Notes: generated by a model from the letters alone, not told the origin. A stretch of DNA of 64,000 nucleotides from Limnephilus marmoratus (GCA_917880885.1 OU862907.1:72659072-72723071), one strand, 5' to 3'; positions 1 to 11,636 are shown, counted from the first letter of the stretch. Numbers and translations: made by a program.

Positions 1-454
1 TCTTGTCCCGACTGTAACTATTCATGCGCTACAAAACGGTATCTAAAAATTCACACCTACCTACCTACCTCGTTTTTCAAACTGGTCTTTCAGCACTAAT
101 AAACACGCTAACACAATAATAACTTCTTCACTAATTCACGTCAGTCCATAGATAACAATTCACTTCACGGGTCTACGTTAATCACAATATACGAACGAAA
201 TTAGAATGACACAAGGAATATTTCAGGGAAATCCCCCACTGAGCTAGGAACAAAAAAAACATTTTTCGGGAATCCCCGACCAACCAAGCCATATAGCAAA
301 ATAACAGTCAGTGTTAACGTGTAAAATATTTTTTACGGCAATTTTGCACTTTCGTAAGTTTATTCTCCACGTTCGAGTGTCACCCCCTCCTCGGGTGGCA
401 CCCGGGGCGGTCCGCCCCCCCCGCCCCCCCCGCCCCCCCCTCGCTACGCTACTG
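1..454 (-). mobile_element. hAT-like element, partial copy (inverted orientation)
   Basis: This stretch is a near reverse complement of 1147-1600. It opens with the same zinc-finger fragment (bases 1-50), passes through the same spacer and C/G-rich subterminal tract (about 405-440), and ends at 454 with a slightly mutated form of the terminus that opens the element at 1147. It is therefore the end of a second copy of that hAT-type element, cut by the left window edge. The zinc-finger fragment sits at the same place in both copies, so it is part of the element. Confidence 0.75.
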
Positions 455-639
455 TCTACAAAACCATTGAAAGTCAAAATAATTAGCCATCAGCAGTAAT
501 CTGACATCTCTTCTGGAAATAAGGCTGTAGATACCCAGCATTCCCGAGATAATTGATGTTGAAAACAGCCGTGAGTAAAAACCTAACTCATATCATAAAA
601 ATATATTTTGTATTTTCTCGACCATTAAGTACATAGACG

Positions 640-1010
640 ATGTCCTTGATTATTTGGGGACCATGCCAGAGAATTTTGGCTTCCTTTCTTTTGAACTTTA
701 CTCGTGATGTCTTTTTGTACGCTAATTCTTCTTTTCCCTTCTGTTTCACAACCTCCTTCATCACTTATAGACGAGCCTAGATATATATAGAATCATTCAA
801 CTTGTCTAAACCTGTGAGAGGATTATTTGTTCTTGATAAGGTGTTTGCCCTGTCGATCACCATTAGTATTATTTTGGCCTTGTTGATCAGTAGACCTAGA
901 TTACAGCTTACTCTATTTTAGCAAGGGGGTTATTAAGGGTAGTGTCATCTGCATATCGGAGTTAAGAAATTTGGCCACCAATGTTTATTCCACCTTTCCA
1001 TCAATCAAGA
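640..1010 (-). pseudogene. decayed LINE reverse-transcriptase remnant
   Basis: Read on the minus strand, about 975-900 gives an RT-like stretch with LRYADDTTL, followed by a segment resembling the usual VxxxGLxINxxKTK block of LINE reverse transcriptases (about 910-850). Several frameshifts and stops are present. It lies between the two hAT copies. The exact LINE clade cannot be told from so short a piece. Confidence 0.55.
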
Positions 1011-1146
1011 ACCTTATGCATTACAATTTTTGTTCTCAGAAATGACTTTTTTATTTGTTTTATCACTAGCGAAATTAAATTCAAGTTTTGTGTATAAAAC
1101 GCAGTTTGATAGGAATTTTCTGAATTTTTAGATATTACAATAGAAG

Positions 1147-2990
1147 CAGTGGCGTAGTGAGGGGGGGCGGGGGGCGGACCGCCCGGGTGCCACCGGAGGA
1201 GGGGGTGACACTCGAACGTGGAGAAAAAACTTACGAAAGTGCAAAATTCCCGTAAAAAATATTTTACACGTTAACACTGACTGTTATTTTGCTCTATGGC
1301 TCGATTGGTCGGGGATTCCCGAAAAATGTTTTTTTTCGTTCCTAGCTCAGTCGGGGATTTCCCTGAGATATTCCTTGTGTCATTCTAATTTCGTTCGTAT
1401 ATAGTGATTAACGTAGACTCGTGAAGTGAATTGTAATCCATGGACTGACGTGAATTAGTGAAGAAGTTATTATTGTGTTAGCGTGTTTAATAGTGCTGAA
1501 AGACTAGTTTGAAAAACAAGGCAGGTAGGTGTTAATTTTTAGATACCGTTTTGTAGCGCATGAATAGTTAAAGTCGGACAAGAAAAAGGTTTTTCATCAA
1601 TGTGAGTTAGCAAGTGCCGTTTTAGGTATTTTTTTCGAGAATAAGAATAGTTGCAGTCAGGACATGAAATAGGTTTTTTTTCCACTGTCGGTAAACGTGT
1701 GATTTTTAGATTTCTCTTCATAGTACATGAATAGTTGCAGTTGGAACATGAAAAAGGTTTTTCTCCACACTGAGTCAGCAACTGACTTATTATGTATCCC
1801 TTTTGAGAACACGAATAGTTACAATCAGGACATGGAAAAGGTTTTTCTCTTCTGTGAATCATACTGTGGACTTTTAAATCTTCGTTTTGAGGACTTGTGA
1901 ACTGCATTCAGATCATGAAAAAGGTTTTACTCCACTCTGAGTAGGCTTATGAATCATAGCGGAGTAAAGTGTTGCTCCATATGGAAACCTTTGTAAAATT
2001 AGTTTCTTCAGGGCCTCCTCAGTGTAGCTAATGTAAAACGAAACATGTGTTGTAGGTGTAGTAAAGGTAAGGCAGTATTAAATTGTGGAGATCCGGAAGA
2101 AATGAAAGGCCGATAAAAATAATAACATGTTAACAATTTGTTTATGAATTACAATTTAAAACAATAAAATAAACAATATACGCATGGACCTATTGCGAGT
2201 TTGAAATCTCTTGTTTTATTTTTACCGCAAACGCGATTAAAACAAGAAAAAGGTATTTAAGCAACTTTCCAGTACTTTGCGCAATTTATTTGAGACTTTT
2301 AGGTAAAACTAGTCACTTGGGTGTTACGTAACGTTTAGGGGGAGGGAGGTGTAGAAAAATGTAACGGCGCGTTGCATGGGGGGAGATAATATAATTGCGT
2401 TATTTTATACTTGAACGCTTCTTTACTATTTCACGATTGAAATTTTATCGTTACACTCTGAACACAAAACTAGTTTAACCAAGGTATTGGTTATTATGTT
2501 TTCATGACAGCAAATGATTTTCTTCAGATTTTTTCAGCATATTATAATTGAATACTCCACACTGAACTCTGTTATTTGTAGCTATATGGGTCGGTCGGTC
2601 AGCATTTCCCAAAAATTATGTTATTTTATTTTCGTTCCTAGCTCATATTACTTACTATTGATTTATTGGGGATTCCCGTGAAATATTCCCCGCTTTTCCC
2701 CTGTGTCATACTCATTTCTTTCACACATTGTGATTGACGGGAACTCGCGAAGTTAATTATCACTTATCGATTGTTGAAAAAGCTGTTATTCTGTTAGTGT
2801 TTTTAAAAGTGTTTTAATTTTGAGGATAACATTTTTTTTTACATATTATTTGACTAGCTAGAAATGTTTTTTTAATATTTTAGGAAGTCAAAATTTGTGT
2901 TTTAAATTTCTCAAAAAAAAAATTAATGGGGGGGGGGGGGTGACACCGCGTTTTCCGCCCCGGGTGTCACCCATGCTAGCTACGCCACTG
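1147..2990 (+). mobile_element. non-autonomous hAT transposon with 8-bp TSD
   Basis: The element starts CAGTGGCGTAG at 1147 and ends with the inverted CTACGCCACTG at 2990. Flanks 1139-1146 and 2991-2998 are identical (AATAGAAG), a perfect 8-bp target duplication as expected for hAT. Subterminal G/C tracts with a GGGTG.CAC motif are shared by both ends. No transposase is visible. Inside are a minus-strand zinc-finger fragment (1539-1925), a short LINE-tail-like piece (about 2005-2040), and two diverged direct copies of a roughly 230-bp segment (about 1270-1500 and 2560-2820). Confidence 0.88.
1539..1925 (-). pseudogene. captured C2H2 zinc-finger array fragment
   Basis: Minus-strand open frame 1907-1539 (122 residues) encodes about four degenerate C2H2 fingers with the CPDCNYSCS signature that also marks genes A and B in this window. 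Several fingers have lost a ligand (for example histidines in the ISQLLTQ and ITRLPT helices). It lies wholly inside a hAT element and recurs in the element copy at 1-454, so it is captured host sequence and not an independent gene. A protein product is unlikely. Confidence 0.75.
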
Positions 2991-2998
2991 AATAGAAG

Positions 2999-3379
2999 TA
3001 TAGAAGTTTAGTAGAACTCTCAAAATTTAATAACAATTTAGGAACCTTATGCTTTTTCAATAATAACATATTATATTATCACAAAATAATAATCAATTTA
3101 AAAACAATAAGAATAACACTAACCTTATAAGAACAAATAAAAATAATCACTATACACTAAGAGTTACACAAAAGATAACCATGCGCCTCTCAAGTGCATT
3201 AGTTCGTTTTAAAATAAGGTGTAAAACCTAAACATACCCTCAGATATCCCAGATTAATTGATAAATTACAATTTAAAGTCGCCACAGCACATTGAAAGTT
3301 GTTAAACTATTTTTCGTTTGAGTAAAATTATTTTCGGTTTCACCGACCACGTAAAAACTTGCGAAGTTGATTTATTATG
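2999..3379. other. AT-rich spacer, nothing recognised
   Basis: AT-rich sequence with no convincing ORF, repeat boundary or RNA gene, between the hAT right-hand target duplication and the tRNA-containing repeat. Confidence 0.5.
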
Positions 3380-3660
3380 TTTAATTAAATGAAGACCATA
3401 TTAGCGAAACTCAATCGAAAATCTGGAGTCAGAAAAATCAGAAAAGATATTGGCTCCGCTGGGACTCGAACCCAGGACCCTTTGCTCACAATACATGGCA
3501 AGAGCTCTACCGATTGAGCTATGGAACCCATATAAATTCGGTCACTTTTAACTGTATCATACTTCGTCTAAAGAACTACCAACATTATTTTATTTTCTTA
3601 ACGCACATATTATTATTATATGATTTATTATGGTTCACAGGTCTATTTTCCATCTACGAT
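3380..3660 (-). repeat. dispersed repeat containing a tRNA-like sequence
   Basis: On the minus strand this matches 61510-61812: upstream sequence, tRNA-like core and about 75 bp of downstream tail are all shared. Because similarity extends more than 100 bp upstream of the tRNA-like part, the tRNA is internal to the repeat and is not the 5' head of a conventional SINE. Another copy of core and tail lies at 61247-61437. Confidence 0.7.
3452..3529 (-). tRNA. tRNA-like sequence (probable pseudogene)
   Basis: Minus strand: acceptor arms GGTTCCA/CGGAGCC pair with one mismatch, the D stem GCTC/GAGC and T arm CTGGG-TTCGAGT-CCCAG are intact. The anticodon stem CTTGC/GCAAA encloses a 12-nt loop instead of 7, so the anticodon cannot be read reliably; an insertion or small intron in the loop is possible. 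Compared with the copy at 61250 this one is less regular. Confidence 0.5.
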
Positions 3661-3879
3661 TCTAATTTCAAATCTATGTACTGCAAGGTAAATTTAATAA
3701 TTATTACAAAATACTACTATATCACCACATTTCCTGTATCACCAGATAACCTCGCCTTACTTTAGACACTCTGGACACGTTCCTTGTCAAACTGAGGATT
3801 CCAACTTGGGGAAACTCTTAGTCACTGGCAAAGAGCTAGGAACAGTTGGGACTCTTGTGCGGTGAAAAAAAATTAATAT
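3661..3879. other. AT-rich spacer, nothing recognised
   Basis: No ORF or repeat of note. It precedes the conserved module upstream of gene A. Confidence 0.4.
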
Positions 3880-4234
3880 GTTAGAAGTTATGTCAACAGC
3901 ACAATATGTACAGATAATATGATTATAATTATCAAAAGTAGGAACTATTAAGATAGTTCCTACTTTTACGATTATTTTCTTCGATAGTTCGTTGTCTATG
4001 GAAACGTCATTGTATCTCGTAACGTTCCTACAGCGTCTTCCGTCCTTGCTCATCAACATCCAACTTTTCAAAAGTAATATTGTATTAAGTGCACAGTACT
4101 TGCTTTCCAATTTTACAGTTTTATTTATCTTCAGTGACCATTGCATTATTAATGCGAAGTTATACAAATTATTGCACTTTCCTTGTGACGTTTCTTCAAC
4201 ACATTGGTATTGACCGCCGCTCTTCACCTTGGAC
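3880..4234 (+). promoter_or_regulatory. candidate promoter and noncoding first exon of zinc-finger gene A
   Basis: This segment, about 0.85 kb upstream of the gene A start codon, has a diverged copy at 20085-21460 (interrupted by a hAT element), and its last part is also seen near 21800-21835. All three end at a potential splice donor: TTGGAC-GTAAAT here, TTGTAC-GTAAGT near 21468, TCGTAC-GTAAGT near 21832. A matching acceptor (CTGTTGCAG, about 5011-5019) lies upstream of the start codon. I infer a conserved promoter plus 5' UTR exon; no core promoter motif was confirmed. Confidence 0.35.
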
Positions 4235-5083
4235 GTAAATGTTTTAAGTTATTTTGACTAAGTAAGACCTAAATCTCTTAATTGGTATTGGTAAATTGCC
4301 CCCTAAGCGCAATAAACAACCTCTGAGGAGCGATTTTATATATTTTCTGGATATGGAAAAGGTTCTTTGCAGAATCGGTCAAATTTGTGTGATTTTCTAC
4401 GGCTGTCAATTGCTTTATCTATGGTGACGTTGGTTGATGTCAGATGTCAGCGGTTGCATATTTTAGTGTTGAATGTTAAAAATACGAATTACTGTATGTA
4501 TACATGATTTTTTATTCATTTAATGCATGTTTTAAGTTTTATACCGTGGATTTGACATTTGCTATGTTTTGTTTCAATCTAAATGCATTACGCATGGATG
4601 ATTCATGCGTATACATTTAGATTACCGAAGTTTCCCGAACCAAAGAAACTATTTTGTGCACGTAATTACATATTTTTCAGCAAATTCCGTATGAAAACCC
4701 ACAAAAGATACAGAAGAGCTCCTCTGAACGGGATACGGGAACGGATAGTTTTACAAAGATTATTCCCTTCCAGAATTCTTTTTGTATTAATGCGATATAT
4801 TTATAACTTCCTCGTTTAACTAATAAAACTGTTTGGTATCTGCTCTCTACTTTGATATTTGATATATAAGGTCAAATAACCTTTAATGATTTTGAATTGA
4901 TTGTAGGATAGTCCAGATCACCTCCAAGACTATGCATATTTTCTTTTAAGAGAATATGATTTCTAAAAACTCCTTTATAACAACTCGAAAATTCGTAATT
5001 ATTTAATTTTCTGTTGCAGTTTTAATTTTCAAGCTTGGACCAATAAACATCATTAATGAACTAGAACGCTATCAAAGAAGGCC
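4235..5083. other. putative 5' UTR intron and leader of gene A
   Basis: No coding sequence recognised. The last 300 bp or so are similar to the sequence immediately upstream of gene B (about 31590-31891), including a CAG acceptor-like site and the block leading to GAAGGCC before ATG, which supports common descent of the two loci. Confidence 0.4.
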
Positions 5084-7876
5084 ATGGATCTTCCCAACCC
5101 AGAGAGTGTTTCCATCAAAGTGGAACCAGGGTCCCAGGAAGACGGCGCAGGTGAAATGCCCTTTACGGATATTGATATCTACCTCCCGGATGTGAAGAAG
5201 GAATGTTTGCAGTATGCGGCGAGTACTTCAACAGCCAGTAAGTTGCGTTGTAAATGAAGAACACGTTGAGTGTTGTTTCAGATTTTCGGAAGTCCTGTCC
5301 GATTTAGAATATTGTTCAGACAGATATTTATTTCGATATTTACTATACCTATATCTTTACAATAAACTGCCGAGAAATCGCTTAAACTTATATTGTTCAC
5401 AAAAAGTTTCCAATTTCTAGAGTAAATATCTCAATTGTGAGAAATGATGTAAGTTTCATGTATTATTGGTTTTATAAATATTTATAAAATTGATTCAAAA
5501 TAACAATTTTCTTTTGACAATTACAACCCAACTTTGTTGTGAAAGTTCACATAAGTAAAATGGTGTTTCTTTCCCATGGATACATTAAAAGAGAAAATAG
5601 GTTACTAAAAAGCCTCGATTACCTACATTCAGCGAGTTTACAAGCTAATAGCCGGCAGGAGTTTACTAGCACTTGCTAGTAAACTCCTTTAGTGTAAAAT
5701 CTGCTAGTTACATAGTAATACACTGAGCGAGTTCATAAGCAGATAGTGATTACGCCGGCTAGTAGCTTGTAAACTCGCTCAATTTAATTGAGGCTTAAGA
5801 CAACGCGCATATTTGCACCAAACTAGAGCGATTGGACATAATTGAGATTTACTGCGTTTAGTTTCGCATAGTTAGTTCGTCAGACAAACTGTCCTCAGCT
5901 ACCACACACAATTCTCTCTTTTGTATTTTTTTATGGTGTACGTTCCTTACTTTGTATTTATTTAGTCTACGTTCCCTGAAACGGACATCTAGTTTCCTTC
6001 TTATTTCTCAATCCTGCAATTTTAAATATGTTATTTTGATGTACAGTTGCAGTATGTTCAGTGGTGCGAAGTCCTTACATACCTATCTCTACAAAGAGAA
6101 TCTACAATTTTTTTTATAACTTTACCGAAGCGTATTCTGTGTATTGTCAATATTTTGTCATTGTTTCTAGAATGTATTTCAATGGTATCTTTATTCTAAT
6201 TTTTGTTCAAAAAAACTATATATTTCCTTATGGTACTATTTCTATATTTTTTAATACGCCGTTCAAAGTGCTTATTGTGTTTTGTTTCTCTAGGTAGCAT
6301 TGATGTCGAGCTTGTTACTATCAAGTTAGAACCAGGATCCCGAGAAGAAGTTAAAGGGGGAATTCCTTATACGGAAATTGACATAGAACTCCCGGATGTT
6401 AAAAAGGAATGCTTAGAGCGCTCTGAAGGATTGACCCAGACAAAAGGTAAAACTGATTTTAAGTTTGTCAACCTTTAGCTATGGATTTTATGGAAGTTAC
6501 ATTTTTGTTACACTAATATGGAAGTGCAGTCTCACAGATCGATCTTTAAAGGCCGGAAACTATCTAGTTATAAGTATTGTACATAAAATCGGTTTTATTT
6601 ATTTACGGACCTTACCAAATGTAAATAAACAAGATATTTAAATTAAAATATATTTATTTTAAGCTAAAATCTAACCATTTAACAATCAAAGGCACTTTCA
6701 GCCATTTTTACTCGAGTTCACTTTGTAGTAACATTTTCCAAGGAAAATTACTTTTTCAGTAAGTTTCACTAATTTTACAATGAAATGTAAAGAATCCATC
6801 TTCTACTATTATAAAGGCGAAAGTTTGTATGGATGTATATTTGTTACTCTTTCACGCGAAAACTACTGAATGGATTTTAATGAAACTTTAGAGTTATATA
6901 GCTCATACATCAGAATAGGCTACAGGCTATAGCTAAGAGCTCTGGCATTATATTAAATTGGATTCATTGAGGCGGACAGATACGTAGGGTACGCGGGAGG
7001 AAATTTGCACGCGATTCATTAACTGCAAGCGGCCTGTGAGACCACACGTCCATAGTTAAAAGTTTTAAAGGTAAAAAATTTCGTACTCTCCTAATTTTTA
7101 AATTTACACATTTTTGCGTTCTTACATTTACTAAGCTTTGTCTGTAATCTTTTTCAGGCTCACTGAAAAACCTTAAGACGCATCTTGGGGGAAAGCGATA
7201 CTCTTGTCCCCATTGTAACTACTCTTGCTCTCGTAAGTCAACGTTTGAACTGCACTTGTGCATACATTCTGGAGAAAACCTCTATTCATGTGCCATATGT
7301 AACTTTTCATGTTATCAAATAGAAATTCTTACACGTCATATGTTTACCCACAATGGAGAAAAACCTTTTTCATGTCCCGACTGCAACTATTTATGTTCTC
7401 GAAAGGGTCTATTAAAACGCCATGTGCTATGTCACAGTGGAACAAAACCTTTTTCATGTCCCGACTGCAACTATTCATGTTCTCTAAAGGGTAATTTAAG
7501 ACGTCATATGTTGACTCACGGTGGAACAAAAGCTTTTTCATGCTCCGACTGCAACTATTCATTTTCTCAAAAGAGTCATTTAAAAAGCCATATGTTTACC
7601 CACAGTGGAAAAAAACCTTTCTCATGTCCCGACTGCAACTATTCCTGTTCTCGGAAGGGTGATTTACCAAGACATATGTTCACTCACATTGGAAAAAAAC
7701 CTTTTTCATGTCCCGACTGCAACTATTCATGTGCTCGAAAGGTTGATTTTAAAAGACATATGTTCCGTCACAGTGGAACAAAACCCTTTTCTTGTGCCGA
7801 CTGCAACTATTCATGTTCTCAAAAGGGTCAATTAAAAAGTCATATGTTCAGTCACAGTGGAAAAAAACCTTTTTAA
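5084..7876 (+). CDS. C2H2 zinc-finger protein, gene A (three exons, 341 aa)
   Basis: Predicted joins: 5084-5237, 6294-6446, 7158-7876; all introns are GT-AG, both junctions are phase 1, and the total (1026 nt) is in frame. Exons 1 and 2 encode two copies of an acidic module, roughly residues 8-45 and 55-95, each with I-K-x-E-P-G-S, a DID/EID-I-x-LPD stretch and V-K-K-E. I-K-x-E and V-K-K-E fit the SUMO consensus. Exon 3 encodes about eight C2H2 fingers (CX2C-X12-HX3H) of 28 residues; the first two are divergent. The array is ended by TAA at 7874, where finger-coding sequence continues degenerately, so the protein may be C-terminally truncated. Likely a nuclear DNA-binding protein; targets are unknown. 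The paralog is gene B. Confidence 0.75.
5610..5796. repeat. MITE-like foldback in gene A intron 1
   Basis: Terminal inverted repeats of roughly 45 bp begin AAGCCTC at 5610 and end GAGGCTT at 5796; both arms carry the AGCGAGTTTACAAGCTA block. The interior has a 15-bp perfect hairpin (5657-5671 with 5674-5688, 2-nt loop). No ORF. Superfamily unassigned because the target duplication is unclear. Confidence 0.65.
6799..6960 (+). mobile_element. Helitron-like 5' end fragment in gene A intron 2
   Basis: Begins TCTTCTACTATTATAAAGGC and continues with the GCGAAAGTTTGTATGGATG ... CTTTCACGCGAAAACTACTGA pattern that I recognise from memory as a very common arthropod Helitron-type 5' terminus. The 3' end (CTRR preceded by a hairpin) was not identified, so this may be a truncated copy. 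Confidence 0.5.
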
Positions 7877-8075
7877 TGGCCCCCCTGCAACTATTTATTT
7901 TCTCAAAAGGGTCTTTCAAAAAGACATATGTTCATTCACAGTGACACAAACCTCTTTAATGTCCCTACTGCAACTATTCATTTTCTCAAAAGGGTCATTC
8001 AAAAAACATATGTTCAGTCACAGTAAAACAAAACCTCTTCATGTCTCGACTGCAACTATTCATGTTTTATTTTTA
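7877..8075 (+). pseudogene. decayed continuation of the gene A finger array
   Basis: After the gene A stop the sequence still resembles finger repeats (CNY..FSQKG..KRHMF spaced by 84 nt) but with substitutions of zinc ligands, a frameshift near 7960 and further stops. The array breaks off near 8065 at a T-rich junction with LINE-derived sequence. It shows that the present stop truncates an originally longer array. Confidence 0.7.
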
Positions 8076-8079
8076 TTTG

Positions 8080-9910
8080 TATTTTATTTTATTAGGAACA
8101 TTTACAGGTTAATTTACATTACATGCATTAAAGAAAACAATAAATTATAATAATTAGGTTACAACCCAATAACAAATGTTCACATCATGCCCGAATAATT
8201 TATAAAAAGTCAATTGTTATTAATTTTTTTTGCCTAATATTATAGTGATAGGAACTACATAAACAATCTAAACATATTCTATAATATATTGTCTAATACT
8301 GTGTGATACATAAAAGATACAGATAAGATAAGATAAAAAACAATAAAAGTGGAAAAAATAAATTTATAATAATAATGATGAAATCTGAAAAACACCAGAT
8401 GTAGGATCGAGAAATAATATATACATTAATAAAAAAAAACAAGTAAAAGTACTTGGTCGTGCCATGTACTTGCTACTAAGTGAATCAGATACTTGAGTCG
8501 GGCCATGTGAATAGTCGAAATAATAGTAGAGAATGTATGAGATGATGTCTGAATGTGAACAAAGCAAGGAGTGTGTGCCAAGATCGAGTTGTTTGGTGGT
8601 CTTTCCTCTCTGCCTTCCCCTGCGGGGAAATGGCGTGATGGTTAGTTAGTTAGTTAGTTAAGTAAAGGAAAGATAAAAGTATAGTGATAGTACTCACAAA
8701 AAAAAATGTTAAGTATAGTGTGCCAGTTTTATGGCTATTTAAAAATATATATATACATATATTGATAAAAAAAAACAAATGAAAAACACCAGACGTATAA
8801 ATAGTGGAAAATAATATATATAAGCACATACGGATGTACACATATACGTATTACATTCTTTTAAATTTCAAATAAAAAATAAAAACAATAATAAGCCATC
8901 AATTTTTTAGGTTTGTTAAAGTGAATTAATCCACGAGTATTTGGTAATAAATTGGTTATTATAAGGCTCCATTAACTATATGTTTGAAAGAGCTTAAAGT
9001 AAATGGCAAGATATCAACGTCGATACATTTTTTGTTATAATGATTACAAGTTCTCAATAAGAAAGATTTTTGCCTGAGACTAGTTGAAGCAATTTCGACA
9101 TGAAACAATGATTTGTCCCTAGTTTTCTTACTCGGAACTCAAATATTAATTGAAAACAAAAGAGCCGGACAATCAATATGACCATTCAAGATTTTGTGTA
9201 AGTAATATCCGTAATATCTCTCCTACCTTTTTAGAGTTTTGGGTCCATAGTGTTTTATAGAGCTGTCCGTGTCATAATAACGCACATGTCTCTTGAAGTT
9301 CAAGTGATGTACAAATTTTCTTTGGACAGCTTCTATGCGTTTTGAATATATTTTATAGATAGAGGATTCCATATAGGAGAGGCATACTCAAGATGACTAC
9401 GATGTTCACAAAAGTCGTCGTTTAAGGTTTATTAAGACCTCAGTCAAGTACGGTGTGTCCATTTTGGTCTCACAGTGACGTTCCATGCGTCGCTCCCAAA
9501 CATTCGTCACATACGTGAGAAAATCACCGCACGAACGATTCCGCACGATGGTCGTTCGCATTATTGTATCTTTCGAGGCATGTGAGCAGTTTGTCATTAA
9601 TCACACGTTCCATCAACTTCGACGGAACTGATGTCATCGCTATGGGGCGGTAGTTGGCCTTGTTGTAACTTTTTTTCCCTACAGAGCCACACTTAAGGGC
9701 CATTTTGAAGTGCATCTTCAACATTGAAGCTATTTCTGCAGCACACCTCTGCAATTCCAGGGCAGGTAATCCGTCAGATTCACTTGGTATGGCTAATCGA
9801 GCAGCGCTCTGATGATACATTATAAAACCATTAAACAGTAGTGTCTTTTGCTCCCTTGTGGCGATTTTCTCATGAAAACGGCTCTTTTTTTTAAATAAAC
9901 CCAACACTGG
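8080..9910 (-). mobile_element. 5'-truncated, decayed LINE
   Basis: Minus strand: 9907-9524 encodes a start-of-RT segment containing NYRPIAMTSVPSKLMERVI, typical of LINE reverse transcriptases; 9597-9406 continues in another frame. The RT core with the Asp-Asp motif is missing. The C-terminal domain follows at about 9370-8930 (HYGPKTL, HKILNGHIDCPALL). Downstream is 3' UTR-like AT-rich sequence with a (GTTA)n run at about 8641-8660. Multiple frameshifts; not functional. Confidence 0.65.
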
Positions 9911-10079
9911 ACGCCCTAAGAAAATAAATTCTCATTACACATGTCATATTTGAAGATGCTGTGTGGAGGATATATTATTAAGTTTGTATTATAGTTTTTG
10001 AGGTTTTAAGAATGTTTAAACATTGATATTTTAGTATACATCTTTAGTTTGTAGTCAAGTCAAAAATAATTTTATCGAT

Positions 10080-11300
10080 CTGATCCCCCCCATATTAAAA
10101 TGCATTTAGATTCAATTGAAAAAAATTCAACATGAATTACTAAAAGACATTAATTTTAATCTCTGTATTCCCCCTGAAAGTTTAAACTGTAATCACTTGA
10201 TGAAAGAATTATATTTATTATATCTCTCAGATTGAAGAATTATATCAGTCTTAATATTTATATTCTAAATTGTAAATGATGTTATAGAAGTCCTGATTTC
10301 ATTAACTTCAGAATTTCAAATATCCACTAGAAAAACTCGTTCTAAAATCCTGTTTTAATTCAACAATACCTGGACCAACTATGACTGAGTATTCGAAACA
10401 TCGCTTGTACCTTGGTTGCATGAAGTTAGTAATAGATACGCAGATGTGCTTGGAAGATAAGTACAAAAGGGCTTTGCTATCAAAAATAATCATCAGCAAT
10501 AATTTTAACTATTCTAGCTTATTTGTTTTATAAAATTTTGTATATACTTGAATCTCTGATGTCTTTATGGTATATTTACACCGTTGATATTCAATAAATT
10601 ATGTCACTGCAATTTTTCGTTCTTTGAAACTAATGATACTATTGGCTCATTCCTATGGAGCCCTCTTCGTAGAAAATTTAAAAAAAATCATAACAAGTGA
10701 ACACGTAAGGCTCTAATTGTTTTGTTGTTATAATACATATAAGTTCATTGGAATCATTTAGATTTAAACCTCTTTAGGGTGTAGTTGTCCATTTTACTAT
10801 TTTTTTCGTTGTTGTGTAAAAATATTAGGTTACCATGTTAATTGTATGATTCTGGAAAAAAAATGTAAAATTTATTGTAATTATTATTATTAAATCTTTA
10901 AAAAAACCACGATGTTTTTATAATACGAAGAAATGATGAAAGGTGGATAGGTGCTAATTGGATAACTAAAACCTCTGCCATAGGTCACCCCAAATGCTTT
11001 GCTACTTTTGGTGACTTAGCAGGTGTAGCATCTTGGCGGCAGATGCGTCTGCCCACCAACTGCTTGGCAGGCAAGATTGGAAGATACTGGTTCAGGAATA
11101 CTTTTTGACATCTCCAAAAGGACTCTCTTAACATCGCCTTGCACCGCAGAAGGACGGATATATTCATGTGTACGTTACTTCTGGACACACTGACACCCAG
11201 ATTCCTAAAAAGACTCTCCAGACAGCATCCTCAAAGATGACATAAGCCCTGGTGTAAATTATTTTCATCAGCGCCTTCTGTGTGGAACCAAACCAAAACA
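10080..11300 (+). mobile_element. LINE 3' portion (family LINE-B) with long 3' UTR
   Basis: About 10100-10500 translates with stops to the C-terminal region seen in LINE ORF2 proteins (pattern LYLLYLSD ... VFETSLVPWLHEVSNRYADV). It is followed by AT-rich 3' UTR and, at about 10925-11300, a tail block (AGGTCACCCCAAAT, GACTTAGCAG, CTCCAGACAGCATCCTCAAAGATGACATA...TGTGTGGA). The same arrangement recurs at 37994-39215 (+), and inverted at 48980-50187. The tail block alone is found many times in the window. Confidence 0.6.
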
Positions 11301-11636
11301 TTTTTTATTTTTTTATTTACTTTCACCTTCGCAATTAGAAAAAAGAATAATATGTATATTTACCATTAATTTAGGACTCTCGAAATCATTTTTTAATTTT
11401 TACGTACAAAGTTGTGTGCATTGACATCTTTCGGATCTTTTAGTATGGTAAAATAATTAAATTAACCACGACATGTTAGCAACAGAATTAATTCAGTTGC
11501 TGTGGTCAGTTTCAGTGAAAACAATTTTGGATGGGATGTGGTAACACTTAGTGCCTCCGTTCGATACTACGAGATACTCGATCCTCGTGCGCGTATCATA
11601 CGCGCCGATCGTGAGTTACCAAAAAGCAGCCTTCCG

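Noticed and set aside
244..499. Short ORFs on both strands over the C/G tract
   Set aside because: They read through the hAT subterminal G/C homopolymer region; low-complexity Gly/Arg or Pro translations with no homology pattern.
3787..4227. 146-codon minus-strand ORF
   Set aside because: Antisense to the conserved upstream module; the related copy at 20085-21520 does not keep it open.
7344..7562. Antisense and alternate-frame ORFs in the finger arrays (also 7309-7494, 7605-7835)
   Set aside because: Periodic shadows of the 84-nt finger repeat.
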